The notes under the pieces are model-generated. The model was not told where the DNA came from. It ran no database searches and was given only the letters and a program-made list of their open reading frames with translations. Position numbers and translations under genes: made by a program. A stretch of DNA of 41,567 nucleotides from NCBI GenBank assembly GCA_014762495.1, contig JABURT010000094.1, positions 1 to 41,567 on the forward strand, written 5' to 3'. Positions 1-8,570 of this stretch are shown here, in pieces; position 1 is the stretch's first letter, and each line of letters opens with the position of its first letter. Source of the stretch: Gammaproteobacteria bacterium. GTDB lineage: Bacteria > Pseudomonadota > Gammaproteobacteria > Thiohalospirales > Thiohalospiraceae.

Positions 1-640
1 GGATACGTTCATCGTCGACGCGGCACTCGATACCGACGGCGCCCGGGCCGATGGCAGGCAGGGAAAGCTCGGGCGCCAGGTAATCGGGGATGCGTTCCTG
101 GAATTCAAGGCGTATCAAGCCGGCGGCGGCCAGGATAATGGCATCGTATTCGCCCTCGTCGAGTTTCTTCAGGCGCGTGTTGACGTTGCCACGCAGGTCC
201 AGAATTTCGAGGTCGGGCCGCTGCTCGCGCAACTGGCATTGGCGCCTCATGGAGGAGGTGCCGACGCGTGCACCCTGGGGCAGTTCTTCAAATCGACTGT
301 AGGAATTGGAGACGAAGGCGTCACGCGGGTCCTCGCGCGGACAGACCACGGCCAGGTGCAGGCCGTCGGGAAATTCCACCGGCACATCCTTCATCGAGTG
401 CACGGCGATGTCGGCCCGTCCCTCAAGCATACCGACTTCCAGCTCCTTCACAAACAATCCCTTGCCACCGACCTTGGCCAGCGGTGTGTCGAGGATCTTG
501 TCGCCCTGGGTCACCATTTTCACGAACTCCACCTCCAGTCCCGGGTTGAGTTCCAGCAGGCGGTCGCGGACGTATTCGGCCTGCCACATCGCGAGCGGGC
601 TGCGACGGGTGGCAATGCGGACGGTATTCTGTTCAGACAT
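1..640 (-). CDS. hemC: Hydroxymethylbilane synthase (porphobilinogen deaminase), C-terminus cut by window edge
   Basis: Polymerises four porphobilinogen molecules into hydroxymethylbilane in cytoplasmic tetrapyrrole (haem) synthesis. The reverse strand from an ATG at 640 reads [20 protein letters not shown], then the family motifs [34 protein letters not shown] and [17 protein letters not shown]. About 213 of the usual ~310 residues are present. The region with the dipyrromethane-cofactor cysteine lies beyond the left edge, so it cannot be checked. It is divergent from the thioredoxin-like gene at 799. In Pseudomonas hemC directly follows algR; here one gene separates them. The identification rests on several strong motifs. 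Confidence 0.97.
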   Translation of the reverse strand, partial: MSEQNTVRIATRRSPLAMWQAEYVRDRLLELNPGLEVEFVKMVTQGDKILDTPLAKVGGKGLFVKELEVGMLEGRADIAVHSMKDVPVEFPDGLHLAVVCPREDPRDAFVSNSYSRFEELPQGARVGTSSMRRQCQLREQRPDLEILDLRGNVNTRLKKLDEGEYDAIILAAAGLIRLEFQERIPDYLAPELSLPAIGPGAVGIECRVDDERI

Positions 641-798
641 AACGACGGAAATCCAATCTCGAATAAACTGCGTATGGTATGTAGTGCGGCGGGGGGGTGC
701 AAATGCAGTAGACCCCAGCAAGACATTCAGAAATTATGAACCAATCCCCGCCAAAATTGTTTAAAATATGCCCAATACGTAGTTTGAGGTTCGTACAC

Positions 799-1317
799 AT
801 GCGCATCTTTCAAGTCCTGGCCGTCAGTCTGTTTGCCATCCTGGCCTTCGCCGGCGTCGGCAACAGTGCCACCACCAGCCTGCCGCTGACCACCGACCTG
901 CAGGCCGATGGCCAACTCGCCCTGAAAAAGCAGTTGCCCATTTTAATCGTGTTTACCGCCGAGCACTGTGCCTACTGTGAGGCCCTGGAGTCCGAACAGT
1001 TGCGCCCAATGATGATCAGCGGTGAGTACGACGACAAGGTCATCATCCGCAACCTGCGCATCGATACCTTTGACGACGTGGTGAATTTCGACGGCAAGGA
1101 TATCCCGGCAGAGACCCTGGCCCAGAAACACAGTGTCTGGGTCACGCCCACGATTATGTTCTTCGACCACCAGGGCAATACCCTGGCGCCCAAGATTATC
1201 GGCTATAACACGCCTTCCATGTTTGGCGGTTACCTCGATGAGCGCATCGATGCATCCCGCCAGATGATGCGCCGTGAGCTGGCCAGCCGCGACGCACAGG
1301 TCAAACCAGCACTGTAG
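799..1317 (+). CDS. Secreted thioredoxin-like protein (SoxW/DsbE-like fold)
   Basis: A 172-residue protein with an N-terminal hydrophobic signal (residues 1 to about 23, ending near GNSA) and a thioredoxin-type CxxC site, HCAYC, at residues 57-60. A VTPTIMFFD segment further on carries the cis-proline typical of the fold. This points to a periplasmic thiol reductase or thioredoxin-like chaperone. The start is set at 799 because MRIFQVLAVS begins the signal peptide and a GAGG lies about 11 bases upstream; a longer frame from 736 would put a charged tail before the signal. It is divergent from hemC and convergent with algR. Its substrate is unknown; an assignment to sulfur metabolism (SoxW) would be a guess. 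Confidence 0.8.
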   Translation: MRIFQVLAVSLFAILAFAGVGNSATTSLPLTTDLQADGQLALKKQLPILIVFTAEHCAYCEALESEQLRPMMISGEYDDKVIIRNLRIDTFDDVVNFDGKDIPAETLAQKHSVWVTPTIMFFDHQGNTLAPKIIGYNTPSMFGGYLDERIDASRQMMRRELASRDAQVKPAL

Positions 1318-1362
1318 GTTCCAAGCCCGGGCCCCTTATCGAGAGTTCCGGCCTGATGCCGG

Positions 1363-2061
1363 TCAACAGTGCATGGCGGCGCGTACTCGCGTCGCCAGGC
1401 GTCGGCTCACCGGCAGGGGCCGGTCATAACCCCGCAGCCAGACTCGCGTTCCACCCAGAACATCCCCTTCCAGCCGTTCAATACGCTTGCAGTCCACCAG
1501 GTAGGCTCGGTGGGTGCGTATGAAGCGGTCGCCATAGCGTTCTTCGAGCTGTTTGAGGGAACCGTCCACCACGTATTCATTGAGGCCATCGAAGGCCAGC
1601 ACTACCTTGTCCTCGGCCTTGAAATACCAGATGTCGTTCAGCGCCAGGCGTCTGACCTCCTTACCCTGTCGTATGGTGTGGTATTCCTCTTGCGGGGCCT
1701 GTCCCGGCTCCCGTCTTTGTGCTCGTTGCAGGGCCTGTTCCAGGCGTTGTTTCTTGACCGGTTTGAGCAGGTAGTCGAGGGCCTCGCGTTCGAAGGCCTC
1801 GACCGCGAATTCATTATGGGCGGTGACAAAGATGACCGCCGTCTCCACCTGCATCTCCTGTAGCTTCTTCGCGATCTCCATGCCATCCATCCCCGGCAGG
1901 GCGATGTCCAGCAAGACCACTTCGGGGTCGAACTCGCGCACGGCATTCAGGGCCTGCTCATAGTCCCCCGCCTCGGCTACCATCTCATGCCCCAGTTCCT
2001 CGAGCAGCCTTTGCAGGCGATGACGCGCCGGCACTTCATCGTCCACCACCAGTACACGCAT
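1363..2061 (-). CDS. algR: LytTR-family response regulator, AlgR-like
   Basis: A 232-residue two-component regulator. The receiver domain covers residues 1 to about 115, with acidic residues in VVDDE and the phosphoacceptor Asp52 in LLDIALPG. The LytTR DNA-binding domain covers about 130-232 (YHTIRQGKEVRRL, FIRTHRAYLVDC, LPVSRRLATRVR). The start at 2061 begins [11 protein letters not shown] and shares one base with the stop of the upstream kinase gene (TGATG), so the pair is probably translationally coupled. The argH/algZ/algR neighbourhood matches the Pseudomonas alginate and type IV pilus regulator locus. The regulon here cannot be read from sequence. Confidence 0.9.
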   Translation of the reverse strand: MRVLVVDDEVPARHRLQRLLEELGHEMVAEAGDYEQALNAVREFDPEVVLLDIALPGMDGMEIAKKLQEMQVETAVIFVTAHNEFAVEAFEREALDYLLKPVKKQRLEQALQRAQRREPGQAPQEEYHTIRQGKEVRRLALNDIWYFKAEDKVVLAFDGLNEYVVDGSLKQLEERYGDRFIRTHRAYLVDCKRIERLEGDVLGGTRVWLRGYDRPLPVSRRLATRVRAAMHC

Positions 2062-3089
2062 CAGGGCTTTCCTCGCAACGGTAACCACATCTCCACGGTG
2101 TAACGATCTCCTTCTTCCAGCCGCCACAGGCGCGCACTCTCACCGAAGACATTATTGAGGCGCTCCTCGACATTGGCCAGGGCCATGCGATGACCGCCGT
2201 CGCTCGTGGCGGACGAGAGGGGATTCTTCACCACGATATTGATCCCATCCCCGCGCCGTTGCAGAGACAGTTTCACAGTACCGCCCTCAATCAGAGGTTC
2301 GATGCCATGTCGTACGGCATTCTCCACCAGGGGTTGCAGGATCAGTGGCGGCACCTGCATTGGGGGAATCGATTCCACCTGCCACTCGACCTGCAGCCTA
2401 TCTCCCAGGCGTTGCTGTTCGAGGTTGAGATAGGCCCGTGTCAGTTCCAGTTCATCGTCAAGACTGTGCAGCGGCCGTTCGCCCGCGAGGCTGGTTCGAA
2501 ACAAGCCGGAGAGGTCCTCGATCAAGCCTTCGGCCTGGGACGGCCGCTCTGGGATCAGGCTGGCGATGGTATTGAGGCTGTTAAACAGGAAATGGGGTTG
2601 AATACGGGTCTGCAGGGTCTCCAGCCGCGTGCGCTGCATGGCCTCCAGGTTACGGCGCCAGCGTTGCTGCATGATCAGGTAACGCAGGGCAATGGCGCTG
2701 ATGAGGGTACCGATGGCCACGGCGCGCATGAGGAATTCCGCATGACCCATTACCGGCGGGGTGAGTCCGGATAGATAGACGCGATAACTCAACTCGCCCA
2801 CCAACAGGATAACGATGAGTATGATCAGCAGGCTCAATACTGTGGCGGTCATTGCCGGCAATCTTTGTAGGGGAACGCGTAACAGGCACAGGAGCGCGAT
2901 ACTGGTCAGGGCAATCCACTGTATGAAAATGGAGTAGAGACCGAGCGATTGCCAGAAGCTGACGGCCGTTTGAGTAGGCAACAGGGCGAGGATAATGGCG
3001 AGTATCTCACCGAGTATGATGACTTCCAGTAGCGTCGCCACCCGGCAGAAATCCGGCATCACCCAGCCTTCACTGTTCTTTTTCATCAT
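2061..3089 (-). CDS. algZ: LytS/AlgZ (FimS)-type sensor histidine kinase
   Basis: A 342-residue kinase with several N-terminal membrane segments (about residues 20-140). The His_kinase domain has phosphoacceptor His166 in [13 protein letters not shown], and an HATPase has the N-box [11 protein letters not shown]. It is the partner of the adjacent LytTR regulator, with stop and start overlapping as TGATG. The ATG at 3089 has a GGAG ten bases upstream. An internal ATG at 3059 ([11 protein letters not shown]) matches where related AlgZ/FimS proteins begin and is an alternative start. It is divergent from argH, as in Pseudomonas. Confidence 0.88.
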   Translation of the reverse strand: MMKKNSEGWVMPDFCRVATLLEVIILGEILAIILALLPTQTAVSFWQSLGLYSIFIQWIALTSIALLCLLRVPLQRLPAMTATVLSLLIILIVILLVGELSYRVYLSGLTPPVMGHAEFLMRAVAIGTLISAIALRYLIMQQRWRRNLEAMQRTRLETLQTRIQPHFLFNSLNTIASLIPERPSQAEGLIEDLSGLFRTSLAGERPLHSLDDELELTRAYLNLEQQRLGDRLQVEWQVESIPPMQVPPLILQPLVENAVRHGIEPLIEGGTVKLSLQRRGDGINIVVKNPLSSATSDGGHRMALANVEERLNNVFGESARLWRLEEGDRYTVEMWLPLRGKP

Positions 3090-3204
3090 GTCTGGACAAC
3101 TCCACTCGCGCTCGTCCCATCATACCCCCAGTGCGAACCTGCCTAGAAGGGTCGAGATCGGCTATACTGCGGCCAACTTCACAGCTTCAAGACTGAAACC
3201 ATCC

Positions 3205-4584
3205 ATGAGCACAGAAAAACCCTGGACCGGACGCTTTACCGAACCCACCGACGCCTTCGTCGAGGCCTTCACCGCCTCGGTGGAATTCGACCAGCGCATG
3301 TACAAACACGATATCGAGGGCTCGCGTGCCCATGCCCGCATGCTGGCCCATGTCGGGGTCCTCAGCGAGGCGGAGCGCGACCAGATCCTGGGCGGCCTGG
3401 GCGAGATCGAAAAGGAGATCGACGCCGGCGATTTCCAGTGGAGCATCTCCCTGGAAGACGTGCACATGAACATCGAGAAGCGCCTCACCGACAAGATTGG
3501 GGATGCCGGCAAGAAGCTGCACACCGGCCGCTCGCGCAACGACCAGGTCGCCACCGACGTGCGCCTCTACCTGCGCGAGGAGATCGACACCATCGCCGCC
3601 GAATTGAAGCGCCTGCAGGGCAACCTCATCGACCTGGCCGAGCGCGAGTTTGACACCATCATGCCCGGTTTTACCCACCTTCAAACCGCGCAGCCGGTCA
3701 GCTTCGGCCACCACATGCTGGCCTGGAACGAAATGCTGCAGCGTGACAGCGAACGCCTGCTGGATTGTCGCAAGCGTGCCAACTCGCTGCCGCTGGGCGC
3801 CGCCGCCCTCGCCGGCACCACCTATCCCATCGATCGCGAGTTTGTCGCCCGCGAGCTGGGCTTTGAACGTATCTGCCAGAACTCGCTGGACGCGGTCTCC
3901 GATCGCGACTTCGTCATCGAATTCACCAGCTTCGCCTCACTGCTGATGATGCACATGTCACGCTTCAGTGAAGAGCTGGTGCTGTGGACCTCCAGCCAGT
4001 TCGACTTCATCGATCTCGGCGACTCCTTCTGCACCGGCTCCTCCATCATGCCGCAGAAGAAGAATCCCGACGTACCCGAGCTGGTGCGCGGCAAGACCGG
4101 CCGAGTCTACGGCCACATGATCAGCCTGCTGACCCTGATGAAATCCCAGCCCCTGGCCTACAACAAGGACAACCAGGAGGACAAGGAACCCCTGTTCGAC
4201 ACCATCGACACCATCAAGGGTTCGCTCAAGGTCTACGCCGATATGATGGCGCAGGTGGAAGTGAAGCGGGACGCCATGCGCGAGGCCGCCTTACGCGGTT
4301 TCTCCACCGCCACCGATCTGGCCGACTACCTGGTACGCAACGGCGTTCCCTTCCGTGACGCCCATGAAGTGGTGGGCAAGGCCGTGCGCCTGGGTGTTGA
4401 AAGTCAGCGAGACCTGTCCGAGATGAAGCTGGAGGAATTGCAGCAATTCTCTGATGCCATCAAGGCAGACGTGTTCGAGGTATTGACCCTTGAAGGGTCG
4501 GTTGCGGCACGCAATCACCTCGGCGGTACCGCGCCTGAACAGGTCAAACGGGCCGTGATCAGCGCCCGGCAGTCACTGCAATAG
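3205..4584 (+). CDS. argH: Argininosuccinate lyase
   Basis: Cleaves argininosuccinate to arginine and fumarate, the last step of cytoplasmic arginine synthesis. The 459-residue protein matches the family length. It begins [11 protein letters not shown] and carries [13 protein letters not shown], the [16 protein letters not shown] segment, and the fumarase/lyase signature [12 protein letters not shown]. The start at 3205 is preferred because the frame upstream to 2995 crosses the promoter region and reads into the algZ gene. It is divergent from algZ with about 115 bases between; a CBS-domain gene follows 51 bases downstream. Confidence 0.98.
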   Translation: MSTEKPWTGRFTEPTDAFVEAFTASVEFDQRMYKHDIEGSRAHARMLAHVGVLSEAERDQILGGLGEIEKEIDAGDFQWSISLEDVHMNIEKRLTDKIGDAGKKLHTGRSRNDQVATDVRLYLREEIDTIAAELKRLQGNLIDLAEREFDTIMPGFTHLQTAQPVSFGHHMLAWNEMLQRDSERLLDCRKRANSLPLGAAALAGTTYPIDREFVARELGFERICQNSLDAVSDRDFVIEFTSFASLLMMHMSRFSEELVLWTSSQFDFIDLGDSFCTGSSIMPQKKNPDVPELVRGKTGRVYGHMISLLTLMKSQPLAYNKDNQEDKEPLFDTIDTIKGSLKVYADMMAQVEVKRDAMREAALRGFSTATDLADYLVRNGVPFRDAHEVVGKAVRLGVESQRDLSEMKLEELQQFSDAIKADVFEVLTLEGSVAARNHLGGTAPEQVKRAVISARQSLQ

Positions 4585-4635
4585 ACCTGGGGCCACAGAC
4601 AACGCCGGGGGGCAATTGACTAGTGAGGTCTCACC

Positions 4636-5064
4636 ATGAAGATCACTGAGATCATGACCCGCGACATCGTTGTTGTGGGTGTGAACGAAAACCTGGCCAT
4701 GGTGAAGCGACTCTTTACCAGCGACAAGTTCCATCACCTGCTGGTGGTCGACAAGGAGAATATCGTCGGTGTGATCTCGGACCGCGACCTGCTTAAGGCC
4801 ATCAGTCCCTTTATCGGCACGCATATCGAACACATACGAGATACCGAGACCCTCAATCAGAAGGTAACCCGAATCATGTCACGTCCGCCCATCGTTCTCG
4901 AACAGGGTGCATCGGTCATGGATGCGGTTAGCCTGTTTAACCTCCATGCTATCTCCTGCATCCCCATTATCGACGACGAGGAAAAACCCGTTGGCATTGT
5001 CACCTGGAGAGATATCTTTCGCGCGGTACTCAAGCGCAGGGAAGACAAGTCAGGTGGAGCGTAA
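4636..5064 (+). CDS. Two-CBS-domain protein
   Basis: A 142-residue soluble protein made almost wholly of a tandem CBS pair. CBS1 spans about residues 1-60 (MTRDIVVVGVNENL, HHLLVVDKENIVGVISDRDLL). CBS2 spans about 76-135 (MSRPPIVLEQGASVMDAV, ISCIPIIDDEEKPVGIVTWRD). Such stand-alone pairs bind adenosyl ligands and act as regulatory modules; no catalytic domain is attached and the partner cannot be inferred. A TGAGG precedes the start. The gene lies between argH and rsgA on the same strand and may be cotranscribed with rsgA, 24 bases downstream. Confidence 0.88.
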   Translation: MKITEIMTRDIVVVGVNENLAMVKRLFTSDKFHHLLVVDKENIVGVISDRDLLKAISPFIGTHIEHIRDTETLNQKVTRIMSRPPIVLEQGASVMDAVSLFNLHAISCIPIIDDEEKPVGIVTWRDIFRAVLKRREDKSGGA

Positions 5065-5088
5065 ACAAGTTTCCATGAGGCGATAGAT

Positions 5089-6147
5089 GTGGATTTTACT
5101 CTTCTGCAAGGGCTCGGTTGGGGCAACGACTTTACTCAGCAGCTGGACCTCGAACAACTCGACAGCGTGCGTCCCGCCCGTGTCATCAATGTCGGCCGAG
5201 ATCACTATCGGGTCGATGCGGGAAACGGTCCTATACTAGCCACCCTCAGTGGCCACTTCCGCTATGAACATCATGGCGATGCCGACTACCCCACCGTCGG
5301 CGACTGGGTGTTGCTGCATGAATCGGAGGCCGTGATCACCGAGCGCCTTGAGCGGCGCAACCTGATCTCTCGTCGTGGCGCAGGTTCTACAGATGTGCAG
5401 GCCCTGGCGGCCAATATTGATCTCCTGATCATCACCGCCGGGCTGGACCATGAGTTCAATCTTCACCGCATCGAGCGCTACCTGGTGATGGCCGCCCAGG
5501 CGGGCGTCACACCCATGGTCATCCTCACCAAGGCCGACCTGTGCGATGAGGTCGAGGATCGCATCGCGTCCGTGCAACAACGTCTTCCTGCAGGGGCGGA
5601 GGTCATGGCCGTCAACGCCCTCACCGAGCCGATGGCGGAGAGGCTGGCGCACTGGTTGACCCCTGGTACCAGCATCGTCGTGATCGGCTCCTCCGGTGTC
5701 GGCAAATCCACCCTGATCAACAACCTGGCGGGTCAGTCCCTGCAGGCCACGGCCGCCACCCGTTCAGACTCCAAGGGCCGCCATACCACGACTTCGAGAG
5801 ACCTGATCCGGTTACCGGGCGGGGCCTGCATTATCGATGTTCCCGGGATGCGCGAGGTGGGATTGGCGCCGACCGAAGGCGGTGTCAGCCGCCAGTTCAA
5901 CAGCCTGACCGAACTGGCACAACACTGCCGCTTCAGCGACTGTACCCATGAAAACGAACCGGGTTGCGCCGTACGCGATGCGGTTGAATGTGGCGAAGTG
6001 GATCCCGACGAATGGCAACACTATCTCAAGCTTCGAGCCGAAGAGCGCCATAACATTGCCGAGCATGAGAAGCGCAGAGAAGGCCGTATCTTTGGAAAAA
6101 TGGTGCGTGAAGTGAAAGCCATAAAAAAGCAAAATCGAGATGCATAG
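5089..6147 (+). CDS. rsgA: Ribosome small subunit-dependent GTPase
   Basis: A circularly permuted GTPase that assists late 30S assembly. An OB-fold occupies residues 1 to about 100, followed by G4 TKAD (147-150), G1 GSSGVGKS (200-207) and G3 DVPG (250-253), which is the permuted order diagnostic of RsgA/YjeQ. The C-terminal zinc knuckle shows Cys280, Cys285, His287 and Cys293. The length of 352 residues fits the family. The start codon is GTG at 5089; an overlapping ATG two bases earlier is out of frame. It lies 24 bases after the CBS gene. Confidence 0.96.
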   Translation: MDFTLLQGLGWGNDFTQQLDLEQLDSVRPARVINVGRDHYRVDAGNGPILATLSGHFRYEHHGDADYPTVGDWVLLHESEAVITERLERRNLISRRGAGSTDVQALAANIDLLIITAGLDHEFNLHRIERYLVMAAQAGVTPMVILTKADLCDEVEDRIASVQQRLPAGAEVMAVNALTEPMAERLAHWLTPGTSIVVIGSSGVGKSTLINNLAGQSLQATAATRSDSKGRHTTTSRDLIRLPGGACIIDVPGMREVGLAPTEGGVSRQFNSLTELAQHCRFSDCTHENEPGCAVRDAVECGEVDPDEWQHYLKLRAEERHNIAEHEKRREGRIFGKMVREVKAIKKQNRDA

Positions 6148-6252
6148 AGAGAATACGAGCTACAATTTCACTGGTTTAGTGTTAATACATATTGCGGCAT
6201 CGACAAAAGCTGCTTTAATCGAATAATCATTCACTGCCAAGAAGGATCTGAC

Positions 6253-6900
6253 ATGGGCAATTCAGAAGATAAGGGAACTATCATTTTCTCCTACCTGGAA
6301 CACCGTAAAACCATCGGACTCATCGGCATGAGTCTGCCATTTATCCTCGCCATCGGCGCATGGCTATTCTTTAACATGGGACTGCAAAGTTCTGTCAGTC
6401 ATTACTATTACACACCGATGCGCGGCGTATTCGTCGGCCTCATGTTCGTCATCGGTTTCTTCCTGCTCGCCTATCGCGGCTATGATCGCCGCGATGATAT
6501 TACCGGTGACATCGCCTTCCTCGGAGCGGTGGTACTGGCACTGTTCCCAACCACCGAGTCTCAGCTTTGCGGCGCCTCTGCCACCGTCGCAGGCACCATC
6601 CATTACGCGGGTGCCATCGTATTTTTCCTCAGCCTGATCTACTTTTCGCTGTTTCTGTTTACCAAGTCGAGTCCCGGCTCGACACCGACACCACAAAAAC
6701 TCAAACGCAATCTCATCTTTCGTCTATGCGCCTACATCATGATTGCCGCGATCATCTTGCTGGCGGCCTACACACTGGGCCCCGACAGCCTGTGTCAGTC
6801 GCTATCCGGCTATCGTCCCGTGTTCTGGCTGGAGGCCATCGCCATTCTGGCATTCGGCATGTCATGGTTCGTTAAGGGCGAGGCGATACTCAAGGATTAA
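6253..6900 (+). CDS. Six-helix membrane protein of unknown function
   Basis: A 215-residue integral membrane protein with about six hydrophobic helices (roughly residues 22-40, 55-75, 87-105, 115-137, 157-178 and 190-208). Between helices 1 and 2 is VSHYYYTPMRGVFVG, and helix 2 is followed by a charged loop, YRGYDRRDD. Such proteins recur in bacteria, but I know of no function. The start is supported by an AAGGA eight bases upstream of the ATG. It appears monocistronic; a 46-base inverted repeat lies 26 bases after the stop. Confidence 0.8.
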   Translation: MGNSEDKGTIIFSYLEHRKTIGLIGMSLPFILAIGAWLFFNMGLQSSVSHYYYTPMRGVFVGLMFVIGFFLLAYRGYDRRDDITGDIAFLGAVVLALFPTTESQLCGASATVAGTIHYAGAIVFFLSLIYFSLFLFTKSSPGSTPTPQKLKRNLIFRLCAYIMIAAIILLAAYTLGPDSLCQSLSGYRPVFWLEAIAILAFGMSWFVKGEAILKD

Positions 6901-6925
6901 TCATCGATATCGCCTGGACACATTG

Positions 6926-6971
6926 CACGGGCCTGGTGGAAACAAGACGCTATCGCGCTACCAGGTCCGTG
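6926..6971 (+). terminator. Long stem-loop after the 6253-6900 gene, no T-tract
   Basis: CACGGGCCTGGT at 6926-6937 pairs with ACCAGGTCCGTG at 6960-6971, with eleven Watson-Crick pairs and one G-U. Two further inner pairs are possible, and the loop is about 20 bases. It is not followed by a T-run, so it could be a 3' processing or stability element, a factor-dependent terminator aid, or part of a small RNA. About 150 AT-rich bases follow before the next gene. Confidence 0.4.
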
Positions 6972-7125
6972 ATGGCGGTCGAACGACACGATAACCACAC
7001 TAAAACCACTAGATTTATCACTGCCCCAAATGTTAAAAGTTCTTTAAAACTCCTGTTACATTCTTATCGAATATCATATTTAAGTCATACTCAAAGACCG
7101 AGTAGCCATAGTTATATGTGTCGAG

Positions 7126-7515
7126 ATGTCTCAAATCAGTACCCAGGTTCAACCGGATGAGCAGCTCACTACCCTCACCGCCCATGGCAAGGTAGACATC
7201 GAAATGATCATCGATGCAATGAAAGACATCTATGAACACAGCACTCCACCCACTCGCTATATGCTGTGGGACTTCAGCCATGCCGATCTCAGTAGCGTGT
7301 ACGGTTCCGATCTCAAGAGACTTAACAAGATCACAATGCAATTTGCTCATCTGCGTCCGGATGGCAAGACTGCCATTGTCAGCACCAATGACCTCGGCTA
7401 CGGAATTGGACGTCAATACTCCATCATTGGCAGGCTTAATGAATTACCACTGATCATCGATAGCTTCCGAAGTGTCGACGATGCAATAGAGTGGTTATAC
7501 TCTTCCAATAAATAA
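7126..7515 (+). CDS. SpoIIAA/STAS-like small protein
   Basis: A 129-residue soluble protein. It has the layout of SpoIIAA-like proteins: an opening beta segment (LTTLTAHGKVDIEMIIDAM), a central YMLWDFSHADLSSV strand and turn, a long helix, the strand TAIVSTNDLGYGIGR, and a C-terminal SVDDAIEWL helix. Relatives bind lipids or act as anti-anti-sigma-type partners, but the phosphorylatable serine context is not clear here. The region upstream is AT-rich and may hold its promoter. The RibD-like gene follows after 29 bases. The family call is by pattern only. Confidence 0.6.
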   Translation: MSQISTQVQPDEQLTTLTAHGKVDIEMIIDAMKDIYEHSTPPTRYMLWDFSHADLSSVYGSDLKRLNKITMQFAHLRPDGKTAIVSTNDLGYGIGRQYSIIGRLNELPLIIDSFRSVDDAIEWLYSSNK

Positions 7516-7544
7516 TCTCCCTCTTCCTCCCTGAGTGTTAATAG

Positions 7545-8099
7545 ATGAAGACATCCGTTTACATCGCCACCAGTCTTGATGGCTATATTGCACGTGTGGA
7601 CGGTTCACTGGACTGGTTACCCGGCAGCGATGGTCAATCCGACACTGGCATGGAAGGTGAGGACTTCGGCTACACAAAATTCTTTGACGATGTGGATGTC
7701 ATGGTCATGGGCCGTAACACCTATCAACTGGTGAGAAGTTTTGGTGAATGGCCCTACGGCGAAAAGTCAGTATTCGTATTGAGTGGGAGCCTGACCGATC
7801 TCTCCGTGGCACCGGGGGCGCAGGTACAACTTAAAAACTGTACTGTTAGGGAATTACATCAGGAGTTGAGTGCAGCAGGGTATCGTCATGCCTACATCGA
7901 TGGCGGCCAGACCATCCAGGGATTTCTCGGCGCAGGACTGATCGATGACATCACAATTACCCGCGTCCCCATACTCATCGGCTCCGGTATTCCCTTGTTC
8001 GGCCCCCTGTCCGCAGACGTCCGGCTTGAGCATGTGCGCACCCAAAGCTACGCCAATGGCTTTGTGCAGAGCCATTATCATGTGACGCGACCTGCATGA
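7545..8099 (+). CDS. RibD C-terminal/dihydrofolate-reductase-like protein
   Basis: A 184-residue protein with the opening MKTSVYIATSLDGYIARVDGSLDWL, VMVMGRNTYQLV, the HAYIDGGQTIQGFL nucleotide-binding region, and ITRVPILIGSGIPLFG. These are the hallmarks of the RibD-C/YyaP-type NAD(P)H-dependent reductase family. The true substrate of most stand-alone members is unknown. The stop overlaps the next start (ATGA at 8096-8099), so the two genes are probably translated together. Confidence 0.88.
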   Translation: MKTSVYIATSLDGYIARVDGSLDWLPGSDGQSDTGMEGEDFGYTKFFDDVDVMVMGRNTYQLVRSFGEWPYGEKSVFVLSGSLTDLSVAPGAQVQLKNCTVRELHQELSAAGYRHAYIDGGQTIQGFLGAGLIDDITITRVPILIGSGIPLFGPLSADVRLEHVRTQSYANGFVQSHYHVTRPA

Positions 8100-8443
8100 C
8101 ACTGCAACTGCCTCTTACGCTACAGGCCCAGGACCAGCCCGACTTCAAGGCCACGCTCAAGCAGGAACTGGAATCCCTGTCGGCGGATGAGCTGCCCTTG
8201 CAACAGGCACTGCGCTATAGCAGCCGGCTCGCACCGCGCCCTTTTAGCGTGATGTTGCTTCATCAACACAACGACTACACATCGATACACCTTCGAATCG
8301 GCGTCTTTTACACGGGTATCATCGCCGGATGCAGTTGTGCCGATGACCCTGCACCGCAGGACGAAGTCAATGAATATTGCGAGCTGGCAGTCGTGATCGA
8401 CCGTGCAACAGCCACTGCCACGATAGTGCTTCTCGAGGAGTGA
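8096..8443 (+). CDS. Small protein of unknown function coupled to the RibD-like gene
   Basis: A 115-residue soluble protein, not recognised. It has a helical N-terminal half rich in Leu and Glu, then a predicted beta-rich half with GVFYTGIIAGCSCADDPA and a final LAVVIDRATATATIVLLEE strand pair. A CxC pair (GCSC) sits near residue 83. The four-base ATGA overlap with the upstream reductase gene supports real translation and a shared role. Confidence 0.7.
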   Translation: MTLQLPLTLQAQDQPDFKATLKQELESLSADELPLQQALRYSSRLAPRPFSVMLLHQHNDYTSIHLRIGVFYTGIIAGCSCADDPAPQDEVNEYCELAVVIDRATATATIVLLEE

Positions 8444-8570
8444 GCCGACTAGCTCTGCTGAAATAGGACGTTTCACAGACAGTGCCCCAGGCACATCGAT
8501 TTGCCTGCATCCAGACGCCGTTAGGCTACGTATAAACCTAGACACACGTCTTCAGCACAAGGATGTCCAT

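Noticed and set aside
2190-2774. 194-codon plus-strand frame opposite algZ
   Set aside because: Antisense to a clear histidine kinase domain; His/Gln-rich composition without a known fold.
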